From the NCBI RefSeq assembly GCF_002778285.1, contig NZ_NESM01000001.1, positions 1,386,501 to 1,450,500 of the forward strand: a stretch of DNA of 64,000 nucleotides, read 5' to 3'. Under the pieces are notes generated by a model. It had not been told where the DNA came from. It did not search any database and was given only the letters and a program-made list of their open reading frames with translations. Source of the stretch: Limnohabitans sp. 15K. Lineage in GTDB: Bacteria; Pseudomonadota; Gammaproteobacteria; Burkholderiales; Burkholderiaceae_C. Made by a program: the position numbers and the translations under genes. Each line of letters opens with the position of its first letter. The first letter of the stretch is position 1. Positions 27,855 to 36,619 of this stretch are shown one piece after another.

Positions 27855-29039
27855 ATGATGGTGAACACACCCGAAGAGCTGGCGTCTTGGTTGCGCTTGG
27901 CGCTCACCCCCGGCGTGGGGCCCGAAACGGCACGGCGACTGCTGGCCACCTGGGGGCAACCCGGCGCCATCTTTGAGCAAACCGACACCGCCTTACAACA
28001 AGTGGTTTCGGTCCTGCAAGCCCACGCGCTGCGTGAAGCACCGCAGGGCTGGCGCGAATTGACCGACGAGACTTGGCGCTGGCTGCAGACCTCACCCGAA
28101 CCGGGCATTGCGCGGGCCCTGATCACCTTGGGCGATCCCGACTATCCCGCCGCCTTGCTTGAAATTCCCGACCCGCCGCTCATGCTTTATGCCTTGGGCC
28201 AAATCGGTGCGCTGCACGGGCTGGAAATCGGCCACTGCGTCGCCATGGTGGGCAGCCGCAACCCCACACCACAAGGTCAAATCAACGCCCGTGAATTCGC
28301 ACGCAGCTTGGCAGCGAGTGGACTGACCATCGTCTCGGGTTTGGCGCTGGGGGTGGATGGTGCGGCCCATGAAGGGGCATTGCTGGGGGCATTGCCCGAA
28401 GTGAAGAATGGGATGCCGCCCACCATCGCCGTGGTGGGCACGGGGCTGGACCGGGTCTACCCGCGTCAGCACCGCGATCTGGCACACCAAATTGCCAAGC
28501 GGGGGGTCATCCTCAGCGAATACCCGTTGGGCACGCCGCCGCTGGCGCCCAATTTCCCACGCCGCAATCGGCTCATTTCGGGCCTGTCACAAGGCACGCT
28601 GGTGGTCGAGGCCGCCTTGCAGTCGGGCTCGCTCATCACCGCCAAACAAGCACTGGAGCAAGGGCGTGACGTGATGGCCATCCCTGGCTCGATCCACTCG
28701 GCCCAATCCAAAGGCTGCCATTTGCTGATCAAGCAAGGGGCCAAGCTGGTGGAGTCGTCACAAGACGTGCTGGAGGAGTTGAACCTGCCCGTGGAGCAGG
28801 CACAAGGTACGCTGGCGCTGCAGCCATCATCTGCCAACGATGACCCGCACCATGGCGACAACAAGTCAGAAGACGCCTTGCTACGCGCCATGGGCCACGA
28901 TCCGGTGAGCCTGGACGCGCTGCAAGCACGCTGCGGTTGGCCCACTGCAAATCTGCAAGCCCAGTTGCTGGAGTTGGAGCTGATGGGGCAGGTGGGTCGC
29001 TTGCCGGGCGGGCTGTTTCAGCGGGTGGGGTCTGCTTAG
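27855..29039 (+). CDS. dprA: DNA processing protein DprA
   Basis: A 394-residue protein that binds incoming single-stranded DNA and loads RecA during natural transformation. It has an N-terminal helical/HhH part (LTPGVGPETARRLL), the Rossmann core with AMVGSRNPTPQG, GLTIVSGLALGVDGAAHEG and RRNRLISGLSQGTLVVEA, and a C-terminal winged-helix DprA domain (residues 335-390). ATG 27855 follows CAGGGAGAC; the next ATG at 27858 has slightly better spacing. The gene is complete, so the transformation machinery may be functional in this organism. Confidence 0.95.
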   Translation: MMVNTPEELASWLRLALTPGVGPETARRLLATWGQPGAIFEQTDTALQQVVSVLQAHALREAPQGWRELTDETWRWLQTSPEPGIARALITLGDPDYPAALLEIPDPPLMLYALGQIGALHGLEIGHCVAMVGSRNPTPQGQINAREFARSLAASGLTIVSGLALGVDGAAHEGALLGALPEVKNGMPPTIAVVGTGLDRVYPRQHRDLAHQIAKRGVILSEYPLGTPPLAPNFPRRNRLISGLSQGTLVVEAALQSGSLITAKQALEQGRDVMAIPGSIHSAQSKGCHLLIKQGAKLVESSQDVLEELNLPVEQAQGTLALQPSSANDDPHHGDNKSEDALLRAMGHDPVSLDALQARCGWPTANLQAQLLELELMGQVGRLPGGLFQRVGSA

Positions 29040-29057
29040 CGCTTGAATGGTCACCAC

Positions 29058-29087
29058 CCTTCGGCTGCAGGGGCAGCCTCCCACAAG
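29058..29087 (+). repeat. Single REP-like element, variant II
   Basis: Perfect stem GGCTGC/GCAGCC with loop AGGG, in the frame CCTTCG...CTCCCACAAG. It lies between the convergent dprA and secF genes, just before their shared terminator. Confidence 0.8.
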
Positions 29088-29098
29088 GCGCGTTGACG

Positions 29099-29128
29099 TA
29101 AAAAAGGGCCACAAGTGGCCCTTTTTCA
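29099..29128. terminator. Bidirectional Rho-independent terminator between dprA and secF
   Basis: AAAAAGGGCCAC and GTGGCCCTTTTT pair around an AA loop, giving a GC-rich stem and T-runs in both directions. Confidence 0.9.
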
Positions 29129-29140
29129 AGTCAAGGTCGG

Positions 29141-30091
29141 TCAGACGACCGCACCCGAATTTTCGTCGTTCGGGTCGTTGTCTTTCTTGAGCGGCTTGAT
29201 CAGGTCTTCGCGCTGCAAACCCAACCACATGGCAATGGCTGCGGCCACAAACACCGACGAGTAAATGCCAAAGCAAATACCGATGGTCAGTGCCATGGCG
29301 AAGTAGTGCAGGGTCTCACCGCCAAACAGCAACATGGACAACACCATGATCTGGGTCGAGCCGTGGGTGATGATGGTGCGGCTGATGGTGGAGGTGATGG
29401 CGTTGTCGATGATCTCCACCGTGTTCATCTTGCGGTAACGACGGAAGTTCTCGCGAATTCGGTCAAAAATCACCACCGATTCGTTGACCGAGTAACCCAG
29501 CACGGCCAGCACCGCGGCCAACACCGCCAATGAAAACTCCCACTGGAAGAAGGCAAAGAAGCCCAAGATGATGATCACATCGTGCAAGTTGGCAATGATG
29601 GCCGAGACGGCAAACTTCCACTCGAAGCGGATCGCCAAGTAAATCATGATGCCCACCACCACAAAGGCCAAAGCTTTGAGGCCGTCCTCCGCCAGCTCGT
29701 CGCCCACTTGTGGGCCGACAAACTCGGTGCGGCGCAAGGTGACATCGGGGTCATTGGCCTTGAGGGCCGACAAGACTTTTTCGCTTTGCTGGGCCGAGCT
29801 CACGCCTTTTTGCGCGGGCAATCGGATCATCACGTCACGCGCAGAGCCGAAGTTCTGCACCTGCACTTCTGAAAAGCCCAGCGTGCTCACCGTGCCGCGC
29901 ACCTTTTGCAGGTCGGCGGGCTGGCTGTAGCTCACCTCCATCAAGGTGCCGCCCGTGAACTCCACCGACAGGTGCAGGCCACGGCTGAACAGGAAGAAGA
30001 CCGCCAGTGCAAACGTGATGAAGGAGATCACGTTGAAGACCAACGCGTTCTTCATGAACGGGATGTCTTTTCTGATTTTGAACAATTCCAT
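29141..30091 (-). CDS. secF: Protein translocase subunit SecF
   Basis: Inner-membrane component of the SecDF proton-driven translocation motor, 316 residues with six helices and a periplasmic domain after helix 1. Typical elements are VEFTGGTLMEVSY near the start, SVNESVVIFDRIRENFR, and SRTIITHGSTQIMVLSML. It follows secD by 12 bases and ends the yajC-secD-secF operon at the shared terminator. Confidence 0.97.
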   Translation of the reverse strand: MELFKIRKDIPFMKNALVFNVISFITFALAVFFLFSRGLHLSVEFTGGTLMEVSYSQPADLQKVRGTVSTLGFSEVQVQNFGSARDVMIRLPAQKGVSSAQQSEKVLSALKANDPDVTLRRTEFVGPQVGDELAEDGLKALAFVVVGIMIYLAIRFEWKFAVSAIIANLHDVIIILGFFAFFQWEFSLAVLAAVLAVLGYSVNESVVIFDRIRENFRRYRKMNTVEIIDNAITSTISRTIITHGSTQIMVLSMLLFGGETLHYFAMALTIGICFGIYSSVFVAAAIAMWLGLQREDLIKPLKKDNDPNDENSGAVV

Positions 30092-30103
30092 GGTCTTTTC
30101 CCC

Positions 30104-31984
30104 TTAGTCGGCTTTCACCGCAGTGCCAGCCTCTGGGCGCCAGACGGTGCCGATCGATACCGATTTGAGTTTCTTCTGACCGCCGTACCAAAGGTTGACC
30201 AAGCCGCGTGAGAAGAACACGGCCGAGAACATGCTCGTCAAAATGCCAATGCAGTGCACCACCGCAAAACCACGCACCGGGCCAGAGCCGAACGCCAGCA
30301 AGGCCACGCCCGCGATCAAGGTGGTGATGTTGGAGTCAAAGATGGTTGCCCAGGCGCGGTCGTAACCGGCATGAATGGCAGCCTGTGGGCTAACCCCGTT
30401 GCGCAGCTCTTCACGCACGCGCTCGTTGATCAGCACGTTCGAGTCAATCGCCATACCCAACGCCAGCGCCATCGCGGCCATGCCGGGCAAGGTCAAGGTC
30501 GCTTGCAGCATCGACAAAATGGCCACCAAGAACAACAGGTTCACACCCAAGGCGATGCCCGAGAACAAACCGAACATGGCGTAGTAAATGACCATGAAGG
30601 CCACGATCACCAGGAAACCCCAGGTCACGCTGTTGAAGCCCTTGGCGATGTTTTCTGCACCCAGGCTCGGGCCAATGGTGCGCTCTTCGATGATCTCCAT
30701 GGGTGCCGCCAGGGAACCTGCGCGCAGCAACAGCGCGGTGTCGTTGGCCTCGGCCGTGGTCATGCGGCCAGAAATTTGCACGCGTCCGCCACCGATCTCG
30801 GCGCGAATGACGGGGGCCGTGACCACTTCGCCCTTGCCCTTTTCGAACAAGATGATGGCCATGCGCTTGCCCACGTTGTCGCGCGTCACATCCTTGAAGA
30901 TGCGGGCGCCCTTGGCGTCCAGTGTCAGGTTGACCACGGGTTCCTGCGTCTGGCCGTCAAAGCCTGGCTGGGCGTCGGTCAGGTTGTCGCCCGTCAAAAC
31001 CACTTGTTTCTTGACGATCAAGGGGCGGCCCTCGCGCTCCAGGTAGCGCTCGGCGCCAAAAGGCACGATACCGCCTGCTTGTTCAGCCGCACGCGCTTCG
31101 GTGCTCTCGTCGACCATGCGCACCTCCAGGGTGGCGGTTCGGCCCAAAATATCTTTGGCCTTGGCTGTGTCTTGTACGCCGGGCAACTGCACCACGATGC
31201 GGTCCAAACCTTGCTGCTGAATCACCGGCTCGGCCACGCCGAGTTCGTTGATTCGGTTGTGCAGCGTGGTGATGTTTTGCTTCAAAGCCTGCTCTTGCAC
31301 TTTGCGTGCGGCTTCGGGCTTGATGCTGGCCGTCAGGCGGAACTCGCTGCCATCGGCTGCTTCTTGCGCTTGCAAGTCGGCGAACTGGTCAGACAACACG
31401 CGTTTGGCCGCTTCGAGTTGTTTGGCATCGCGCAGGCGAATCTCGATGCTTTGGCCATTGCGGCTGATACCGCCATGGCGCACATCTTTTTCGCGCAGCA
31501 AGCTGCGCAGGTCACCCGTGATGGACTCCACCTTTTGCGTCAGCGCCGCTTGCATGTCCACTTGCAACATGAAGTGGACGCCACCGCGCAAGTCCAAACC
31601 CAAATACATGGGGGAGGCGTGCAAAGCGGTCAACCAAGCGGGTGAGCGCGACACCAAATTGAGTGCCACCACAAACTGTGGGTCAGCACCTTCGGGCGTC
31701 AGCGCCTTCTGGATGGCATCTTTGGCTTTCAGCTGTTCGTCGGTGCTTTGAAAGCGCGCCCGGATCGAGCCCCCCTCCAGCGAGACCGTTTGGGCATTCA
31801 CCGCTGCCGTTTTGAGCGCATCTTCGACCTTTTGCAGCGTCGAAGTGTCCACCTTGATGGTCGCCTTGCTCGAAGACACCTGCACCGCAGGGGCTTCACC
31901 AAAAAAGTTGGGCAGGGTGTAGACCACCCCCAGCAACATGGCGATCACGAGGATCGCGTACTTCCATACCGGGTAACGGTTCAT
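30104..31984 (-). CDS. secD: Protein translocase subunit SecD
   Basis: A 626-residue partner of SecF with one N-terminal helix, a large periplasmic P1 region and five C-terminal helices. LGLDLRGGVHFMLQVD, the amphipathic AMALALGMAIDSNVLINERVR (D-x-N proton pathway region) and the closing FSRGLVNLWYG are diagnostic. It lies between yajC and secF. Confidence 0.97.
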   Translation of the reverse strand: MNRYPVWKYAILVIAMLLGVVYTLPNFFGEAPAVQVSSSKATIKVDTSTLQKVEDALKTAAVNAQTVSLEGGSIRARFQSTDEQLKAKDAIQKALTPEGADPQFVVALNLVSRSPAWLTALHASPMYLGLDLRGGVHFMLQVDMQAALTQKVESITGDLRSLLREKDVRHGGISRNGQSIEIRLRDAKQLEAAKRVLSDQFADLQAQEAADGSEFRLTASIKPEAARKVQEQALKQNITTLHNRINELGVAEPVIQQQGLDRIVVQLPGVQDTAKAKDILGRTATLEVRMVDESTEARAAEQAGGIVPFGAERYLEREGRPLIVKKQVVLTGDNLTDAQPGFDGQTQEPVVNLTLDAKGARIFKDVTRDNVGKRMAIILFEKGKGEVVTAPVIRAEIGGGRVQISGRMTTAEANDTALLLRAGSLAAPMEIIEERTIGPSLGAENIAKGFNSVTWGFLVIVAFMVIYYAMFGLFSGIALGVNLLFLVAILSMLQATLTLPGMAAMALALGMAIDSNVLINERVREELRNGVSPQAAIHAGYDRAWATIFDSNITTLIAGVALLAFGSGPVRGFAVVHCIGILTSMFSAVFFSRGLVNLWYGGQKKLKSVSIGTVWRPEAGTAVKAD

Positions 31985-32029
31985 AGTGACTCGCGTGCAG
32001 GGTGACTTACAGGGTGAATCAGCGACAAC

Positions 32030-32362
32030 TTACTTGATCGTGCCTTTGGGCAACACTTGCACCACAGCACTGCGCTGCATTTGCACTTCCACGCCCGTGG
32101 CCAACTCCACGCCCACATAGGCCTCACCCAACTTGCTGACTTTGCCCAAGAAACCGCCGGCCGTCACGACTTCGTCGCCCTTGGCCAAGGCGTCGATCAT
32201 GGCGCGGTGCTCTTTTTGCTTTTTCATCTGAGGACGAATCATCACAAAGTACAAAACCGCAAACATCAGCAACAAAGGCAGCATGCTCATCAAGGTGGAC
32301 TGCATGTCGCCACCTGCAGCAGCGGCAGGAGCGGTTTGGGCGAAAGCGGAAGAAATGAACAT
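32030..32362 (-). CDS. yajC: Sec translocon accessory protein YajC
   Basis: A 110-residue single-helix inner-membrane protein bound to SecDF. MFISSAFAQTAPAAAAGG leads into the helix MLPLLLMFAVLYFVMIRPQ and then the basic MKKQKEHRAMIDAL and small domain with GDEVVTAGGFLGKV. ATG 32362 is chosen because upstream in-frame codons enter a region without ribosome site and would add an odd basic tail. First gene of the operon, divergent from the nitrile hydratase genes with 196 bases between. Confidence 0.95.
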   Translation of the reverse strand: MFISSAFAQTAPAAAAGGDMQSTLMSMLPLLLMFAVLYFVMIRPQMKKQKEHRAMIDALAKGDEVVTAGGFLGKVSKLGEAYVGVELATGVEVQMQRSAVVQVLPKGTIK

Positions 32363-32558
32363 GGAAACTCCACAAAGGGGAATGAATCTGGATTTATCGA
32401 GGCACAAAGTCTGCACCACGCGAACGAAGCCGCCATTGTATGCGGCGCTATGATGTCTTTTGAAAGCCCTTTTCCGGCACGGTTGGCACGCCAAATTGGC
32501 TGCGCATCACCGATCAGCACTGCGCCAGCAGGCCTTGAACCACCCATCAGGACACGCC

Positions 32559-33254
32559 ATGCACCCCGAATCAACAGCCCCTCATGGCCACGGCCAACAC
32601 CACGATCATGAGCACGGCCACGATCATGAGCACGGCCACGACCATGAACACAGCACCTTGGGCGAGATGGACCTGCGGGTGCGGGCCTTGGAAACCCTGC
32701 TGACGCAAAAAGGCTACCTGGACCCGGCCGCCGTGGACCGCATCATCGAAACCTACGAGGTGCATGTGGGCCCGCACAACGGGGCCAAAGTGGTGGCCCG
32801 CGCCTGGGTCAATCCGGTTTTTCGGGACTGGCTTTTGACGGACGCCACCGCCGCCATCTCCTCGATGGACTACACCGGTCGCCAAGGCGAGCACATGGTG
32901 GCCGTGCCCAACACCCCCGACACACACAATATGGTGGTTTGCACCCTGTGCAGCTGCTACCCCTGGCCGGTGCTGGGCTTGCCCCCGGTTTGGTACAAAA
33001 GCGCGGCTTACCGTTCGCGTGCCGTGATCGAGCCACGCGCCGTGCTGGCGGATTTCGGCGTCACCTTGCCCGAAGGGCAAAACATCCGCGTGTGGGACTC
33101 CACTGCCGAAGTGCGTTATTTGGTGCTGCCCGAACGCCCCGCAGGCACCGAGGGTTGGAGCGAAGAACAACTGGCCCAACTGGTCACCCGCGACGCCATG
33201 ATTGGCACTGGTTTGCCCCTGAACCCCCAAGTGAACTCAGAGGTGGCCCCATGA
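32559..33254 (+). CDS. nthA: Nitrile hydratase alpha subunit, cobalt type, with His-rich N-terminus
   Basis: A 231-residue catalytic subunit hydrating nitriles to amides. The metal claw is VCTLCSC at residues 127-133, whose middle Thr is the mark of cobalt-type enzymes (iron types have Ser), followed by [15 protein letters not shown]. The first 31 residues contain 13 His among Gly, Asp and Glu and sit before the normal start helix ([14 protein letters not shown]); the DNA there is an 18-bp tandem repeat. Such an extension is not in the classical enzymes and looks like a metal store or delivery segment. The beta subunit overlaps it by 4 bases. Confidence 0.93.
   Translation: MHPESTAPHGHGQHHDHEHGHDHEHGHDHEHSTLGEMDLRVRALETLLTQKGYLDPAAVDRIIETYEVHVGPHNGAKVVARAWVNPVFRDWLLTDATAAISSMDYTGRQGEHMVAVPNTPDTHNMVVCTLCSCYPWPVLGLPPVWYKSAAYRSRAVIEPRAVLADFGVTLPEGQNIRVWDSTAEVRYLVLPERPAGTEGWSEEQLAQLVTRDAMIGTGLPLNPQVNSEVAP
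32601..32654 (+). repeat. 18-bp tandem repeat encoding the His-rich segment of the nitrile hydratase alpha subunit
   Basis: Three units at 32601, 32619 and 32637; the first two are identical (CACGATCATGAGCACGGC) and the third differs at a few bases. Each encodes an H-D-H-E-H-x block, so slippage would change the His count in frame. Confidence 0.85.
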
Positions 33255-33928
33255 ACGGCGTGCACGACATGGGCGGCCTGCAAGGCTACGGCCCGGTGCC
33301 CATCGAGGCCAACGAGCCTTTGTTTCATGGCGAATGGGAACGCCGCGCTCTGGGCATGACGGTGGCCATGGGCGCCAGTGGCCTGTGGAACATCGACTTG
33401 GCACGCTCTGCCCGCGAATCGCTGCCCCCACTGGACTATGTGCAAGGGCCCTACTACGCCATCTGGATCAAAGCGCTGCAAAAATTGCTGCTCGAACGCG
33501 GTTTGATCACCACCGACGAGTTGGCCCAGGGCAAGCCCATCACAACCCCGGTGACCGGTGTTCGCGTGCTGCAAGCCGCCGCGGTTGACGCCGCCCTGGC
33601 CAAGGGCAGCCCCACCGATCGGCCCAGCACACAAGCACCGCGCTTTGCCCCGGGTCAACGCGTGCGCGCCCTGAACCTCAACCCGCAAGGCCACACCCGC
33701 TTGCCCCGCTATGTGCGCGGCCATGTGGGCACCGTGGTGCTGCACCACGGCAACCACGTTTTGCCCGACCAGCATGTGAACAAAATGCTGCCGCCTTTTG
33801 ACGGCACGGCCGAGCACCTGTACACCGTCGTTTTTGACGGCACCGAGCTGTGGGGCCCGCAAGCCGAAGCAGGGCACCAAGTGAGCGTGGACGCCTGGGA
33901 GTCTTATCTGGAAGCGGCCCCCAACTGA
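33251..33928 (+). CDS. nthB: Nitrile hydratase beta subunit
   Basis: A 225-residue structural subunit. The start [17 protein letters not shown] and the segment [19 protein letters not shown] are the family N-terminus; Arg residues that contact the alpha claw lie in this region in known structures. The C-terminal SH3-like domain runs from [11 protein letters not shown] to the end ([14 protein letters not shown]). ATG 33251 overlaps the alpha stop (ATGA). Length is normal, so the enzyme should be complete. Confidence 0.95.
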   Translation: MNGVHDMGGLQGYGPVPIEANEPLFHGEWERRALGMTVAMGASGLWNIDLARSARESLPPLDYVQGPYYAIWIKALQKLLLERGLITTDELAQGKPITTPVTGVRVLQAAAVDAALAKGSPTDRPSTQAPRFAPGQRVRALNLNPQGHTRLPRYVRGHVGTVVLHHGNHVLPDQHVNKMLPPFDGTAEHLYTVVFDGTELWGPQAEAGHQVSVDAWESYLEAAPN

Positions 33929-33938
33929 TCACCACCCC

Positions 33939-34340
33939 ATGAACAACGCCATCCAAGACCTGAACGACCTGGCCCGCGCCTGCGGCGACGGCTTTCCCAT
34001 GCCCGCCACGGCCAACAACGGTGCCGTTTTTGAAGAACCCTGGCAAGCCCACGCCTTTGCCATGACCTTGCAGCTGCACGACAAAGGCGTCTTTACTTGG
34101 CCCGAGTGGGCCACCGCCTTGACCCACGAAATCCGTGCGGGCCAAACGCGTGGCGAAGCCAACGACGGCAGCCTGTATTACACCCACTGGCTCAACGCAC
34201 TGGAACAGCTGGTGATCGAGCGCCAACTGGGCACGCCCGAGCAAATCCACGACCTGGAACACGCCTGGGCAGATGCCGCCGCACGCACGCCACACGGCCA
34301 GCCCATCGTGCTGGAAGTCACAGACAGGGGTTCCGTTTGA
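33939..34340 (+). CDS. Nitrile hydratase accessory (activator) protein
   Basis: A 133-residue protein related to the N-terminal half of the beta subunit, as known self-subunit-swapping activators are. VFEEPWQAHAFAMTLQLHDKGVFTWPEWATAL is recognisable in blocks such as FEEPWQAHAFAM and GVFTWPEWA. Known relatives exchange with beta to deliver cobalt-loaded alpha. It begins 10 bases after beta, and its stop overlaps the next gene's TTG start. Confidence 0.9.
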   Translation: MNNAIQDLNDLARACGDGFPMPATANNGAVFEEPWQAHAFAMTLQLHDKGVFTWPEWATALTHEIRAGQTRGEANDGSLYYTHWLNALEQLVIERQLGTPEQIHDLEHAWADAAARTPHGQPIVLEVTDRGSV

Positions 34341-35200
34341 ACTTGCGTTTGTGGGCCATGCTGGCCTTGGTGAGCAGCTTGACTTCTCTGGCCATCGGCA
34401 CTTCGTTTGCCAAAAGTCTGTTTCCCGCATTGGGGCCGGAAGGCACCACCGCTTACCGCTTGGTCTTTGCCACCGCGATGCTGATGGCGGTGTTTCGGCC
34501 TTGGCGTCGACGTTGGGTGTGGGCCGATGCGATCCCATTGGGCCTGTACGGCGTGACGCTGGGCATCATGAATTTGCTGTTTTACAGCGCCATCAAGACC
34601 ATTCCCTTTGGCGTGGCGATCGCCATCGAGTTCACCGGGCCGCTCGCGGTAGCGGTCTGGACTTCGAAAAAAGCCAGTGACTGGCTGTGGGTGGCGATGG
34701 CCGCTTTGGGCCTGGGCTTGTTGTTGCCCTTGCCGGGCGCAGACGCCGCTGCAGCACTCGACCCGCGCGGCATGGCTTTCGCCTTGGCAGCGGGCGTTTG
34801 CTGGGCGCTTTACATCGTGTTTGGCCAACGTGTAGCCCAGCGCTACGGCGCCATGGCCACCCCGCTGGGCATGTTGGCCGCCGCCTTGGTGGTGGCCCCC
34901 ATTGGCATTGCACACGCAGGCAGCACCTTGCTCGACCCACAATGGCTGGCCGCTGGTTTGGCCGTGGCGCTGTTGTCGAGTGCCGTGCCTTATGCGCTCG
35001 AAATGTTCGCGCTCAAGCACCTGCCCAAAAACACCTTCAGTATTTTGCTCAGCTTGGAGCCCGCCGTGGGTGCCTTGGCGGGGTGGCTGGTGCTGGCCGA
35101 AAGCTTGACACTTTTTCAGGGGCTGGCGATTGCCATGGTGATGGCCGCGTCCATGGGCACCGCTTGGTCGGCCGGGCGCTCGGCCTCGAGCCCTGGATAG
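34337..35200 (+). CDS. EamA-family exporter (RhtA-like), coupled to nitrile hydratase genes
   Basis: A 287-residue membrane protein with ten helices; TSLAIGTSFAKSLFPALG, PFGVAIAIEFTGPLAVAV and LPKNTFSILLSLEPAVGALAG resemble the RhtA threonine/homoserine exporter branch. TTG 34337 is preferred over ATG 34358 because an AGGGG ribosome site lies six bases before it and it overlaps the activator stop (TTGA). The coupling suggests that it moves a substrate or product of nitrile metabolism, but this is only inferred. Confidence 0.88.
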   Translation: MNLRLWAMLALVSSLTSLAIGTSFAKSLFPALGPEGTTAYRLVFATAMLMAVFRPWRRRWVWADAIPLGLYGVTLGIMNLLFYSAIKTIPFGVAIAIEFTGPLAVAVWTSKKASDWLWVAMAALGLGLLLPLPGADAAAALDPRGMAFALAAGVCWALYIVFGQRVAQRYGAMATPLGMLAAALVVAPIGIAHAGSTLLDPQWLAAGLAVALLSSAVPYALEMFALKHLPKNTFSILLSLEPAVGALAGWLVLAESLTLFQGLAIAMVMAASMGTAWSAGRSASSPG

Positions 35201-35204
35201 GCTT

Positions 35205-35233
35205 CATTCGCGAGCAGGGGCTCGCTCCTACAA
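35205..35233 (+). repeat. Single REP-like element, variant I
   Basis: CATTCG, stem GCGAGC/GCTCGC with loop AGGG, then TCCTACAA. It fills nearly all of the 43-base gap between two convergent genes and may act as a transcript end structure. Confidence 0.78.
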
Positions 35234-35243
35234 AACGTTCGCC

Positions 35244-36419
35244 TTACTTGGGCTTGGGCTCTTCGGGTTTGGCTTCGTTGGCAGAGGCCGCTTTCGGCTT
35301 GGCATCTTCTGCCTTTGAATCACCCTTTGCATCGCCCTTGCCATCGCCCTTCCCATCGCCCTTCCCATCGCCCTTGCCATCTGACTTGGCGTCGGCCTTC
35401 GGGTCGCTCTTGAGCTTTTCCAGTTGCTTGAGCATCCAGCTGCGTTTTTCCAGCCGCTCTTGCTCCAGGCGCTCCAACTCTTTGATCCGACGTGCGTACT
35501 CAGCTTCGGCCTTGGCTTTGCGCTCACGGGCTTGGGCGGCAATGGCTTCGATGGCCATTTGCTCTTCACGCTGCCGGGCCTCGATGGCCGCCTTCACTTT
35601 GGCTTGCTCCTCGGCCAAGAGCTGTTCCTGCCGGGCTTGTTCCAGTTTTTGACGTCCCACTCTGGCGCCCGCAGTTTCCCTCACCCCTGTGCCCCAAGGC
35701 AGCTTGTCCAACTGGCGGCGAATGGCCTCATCCGCGCTGATGGGCCTGGTTTTGCCGTTTTCAGTCACGCTGTAAAAGCCCTCGCACTGGGTCTTCACAC
35801 CAGATTGGACACATGGAAAGCTCTTGGGGTTTTGCTCGCCCCACGCTTTTTTCTGCGCCAAGAATGCATCGCATTGACCCATGGCACGCTGGATTTTCCA
35901 ATCCTCGGGGCTGGATTCTTTGTCGTTGACTTCGAACCACTCGTAACGCACCCGGTCCATTCGCAAGGCCGTGCGCACGCATTCGGCCTTGGCCTGTCCC
36001 ATGGCGGCAAAGCCACTGAGCCAAGCAGCACGCAAAGCCACGTTGTCATCGACCACTTGAAACTGTGTGCGGCCTTGAGTAGGGCATGCGTTGACAATCT
36101 CATCGTTGACCCGCTTGGACTTGCCGCGCCAAGTGACGGTGACGGACTCGAGGTCTTGCGGGGTGATGTCGATGCGGGCCTCAAAGTAAGGGGCGCGCAC
36201 TTCTCGCTCAATGGTGGCTTGGCCCTGGATTGAAATTTCCAGATTACACTGCTGCTCGGCGTTTTGCACACGCGCCGCCACCACCACCGTGTTGGGCTGT
36301 TCGGCCAACAAACGGTATTGCCCAGCCTGCGCCAGACCCACAAAGACCAGCCCACAAGACAACAGGCCGGCCAAGCCAGCGGCTTTCAAAGCGCAGCGGA
36401 AAGTGAAATGTGATTGCAT
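35244..36419 (-). CDS. Exported coiled-coil protein with Lys/Asp/Gly-rich tail, unknown function
   Basis: A 391-residue protein I do not recognise. A cleavable signal peptide (ALKAAGLAGLLSCGLVFVGLAQA) is followed by a 200-residue Cys-containing domain (beta-rich start QYRLLAEQPNTVVVAARV; several Cys that could form disulfides), an Arg/Glu/Ala coiled coil (about 255-340) and a tail of GDGK repeats and KPK blocks. The tail is encoded by a 12-bp tandem repeat. It lies 200 bases downstream of the caspase-like gene on the same strand, and both products are exported with long coils, so they may work together. It is convergent with the EamA exporter. Confidence 0.75.
   Translation of the reverse strand: MQSHFTFRCALKAAGLAGLLSCGLVFVGLAQAGQYRLLAEQPNTVVVAARVQNAEQQCNLEISIQGQATIEREVRAPYFEARIDITPQDLESVTVTWRGKSKRVNDEIVNACPTQGRTQFQVVDDNVALRAAWLSGFAAMGQAKAECVRTALRMDRVRYEWFEVNDKESSPEDWKIQRAMGQCDAFLAQKKAWGEQNPKSFPCVQSGVKTQCEGFYSVTENGKTRPISADEAIRRQLDKLPWGTGVRETAGARVGRQKLEQARQEQLLAEEQAKVKAAIEARQREEQMAIEAIAAQARERKAKAEAEYARRIKELERLEQERLEKRSWMLKQLEKLKSDPKADAKSDGKGDGKGDGKGDGKGDAKGDSKAEDAKPKAASANEAKPEEPKPK
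35328..35387 (-). repeat. 12-bp tandem repeat in the C-terminal tail of the coiled-coil protein gene
   Basis: Five units of the form (C/G)CCATCGCCCTT, the outer ones diverged, encoding G-D-G-K on the minus strand. Copy changes would stay in frame. Confidence 0.85.
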
Positions 36420-36619
36420 GACTGAGGTGAATCGGCTCGAAACCCAGATTCTTGATAGGCCAGGCTCAGCGCCCTACAAAAACCGGCTTGCTTAAGCAAC
36501 TGCACCGAGGCGGACCGTTCCTAGGCAGTCACAAAAGCCTCAAACAAGCACATCGCATCAGGGCATAGAGTGGTTAACGGGTTGAACGACTGCAGTTGAA
36601 GACAAAAAGCCATCGAGCC
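36420..36619. other. Gap between the caspase-like and coiled-coil genes
   Basis: Two hundred bases with lower GC than the flanking genes. No credible ORF was seen and no clear terminator. It may hold a promoter for the downstream coiled-coil gene, but no convincing hexamers were found. Confidence 0.35.
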
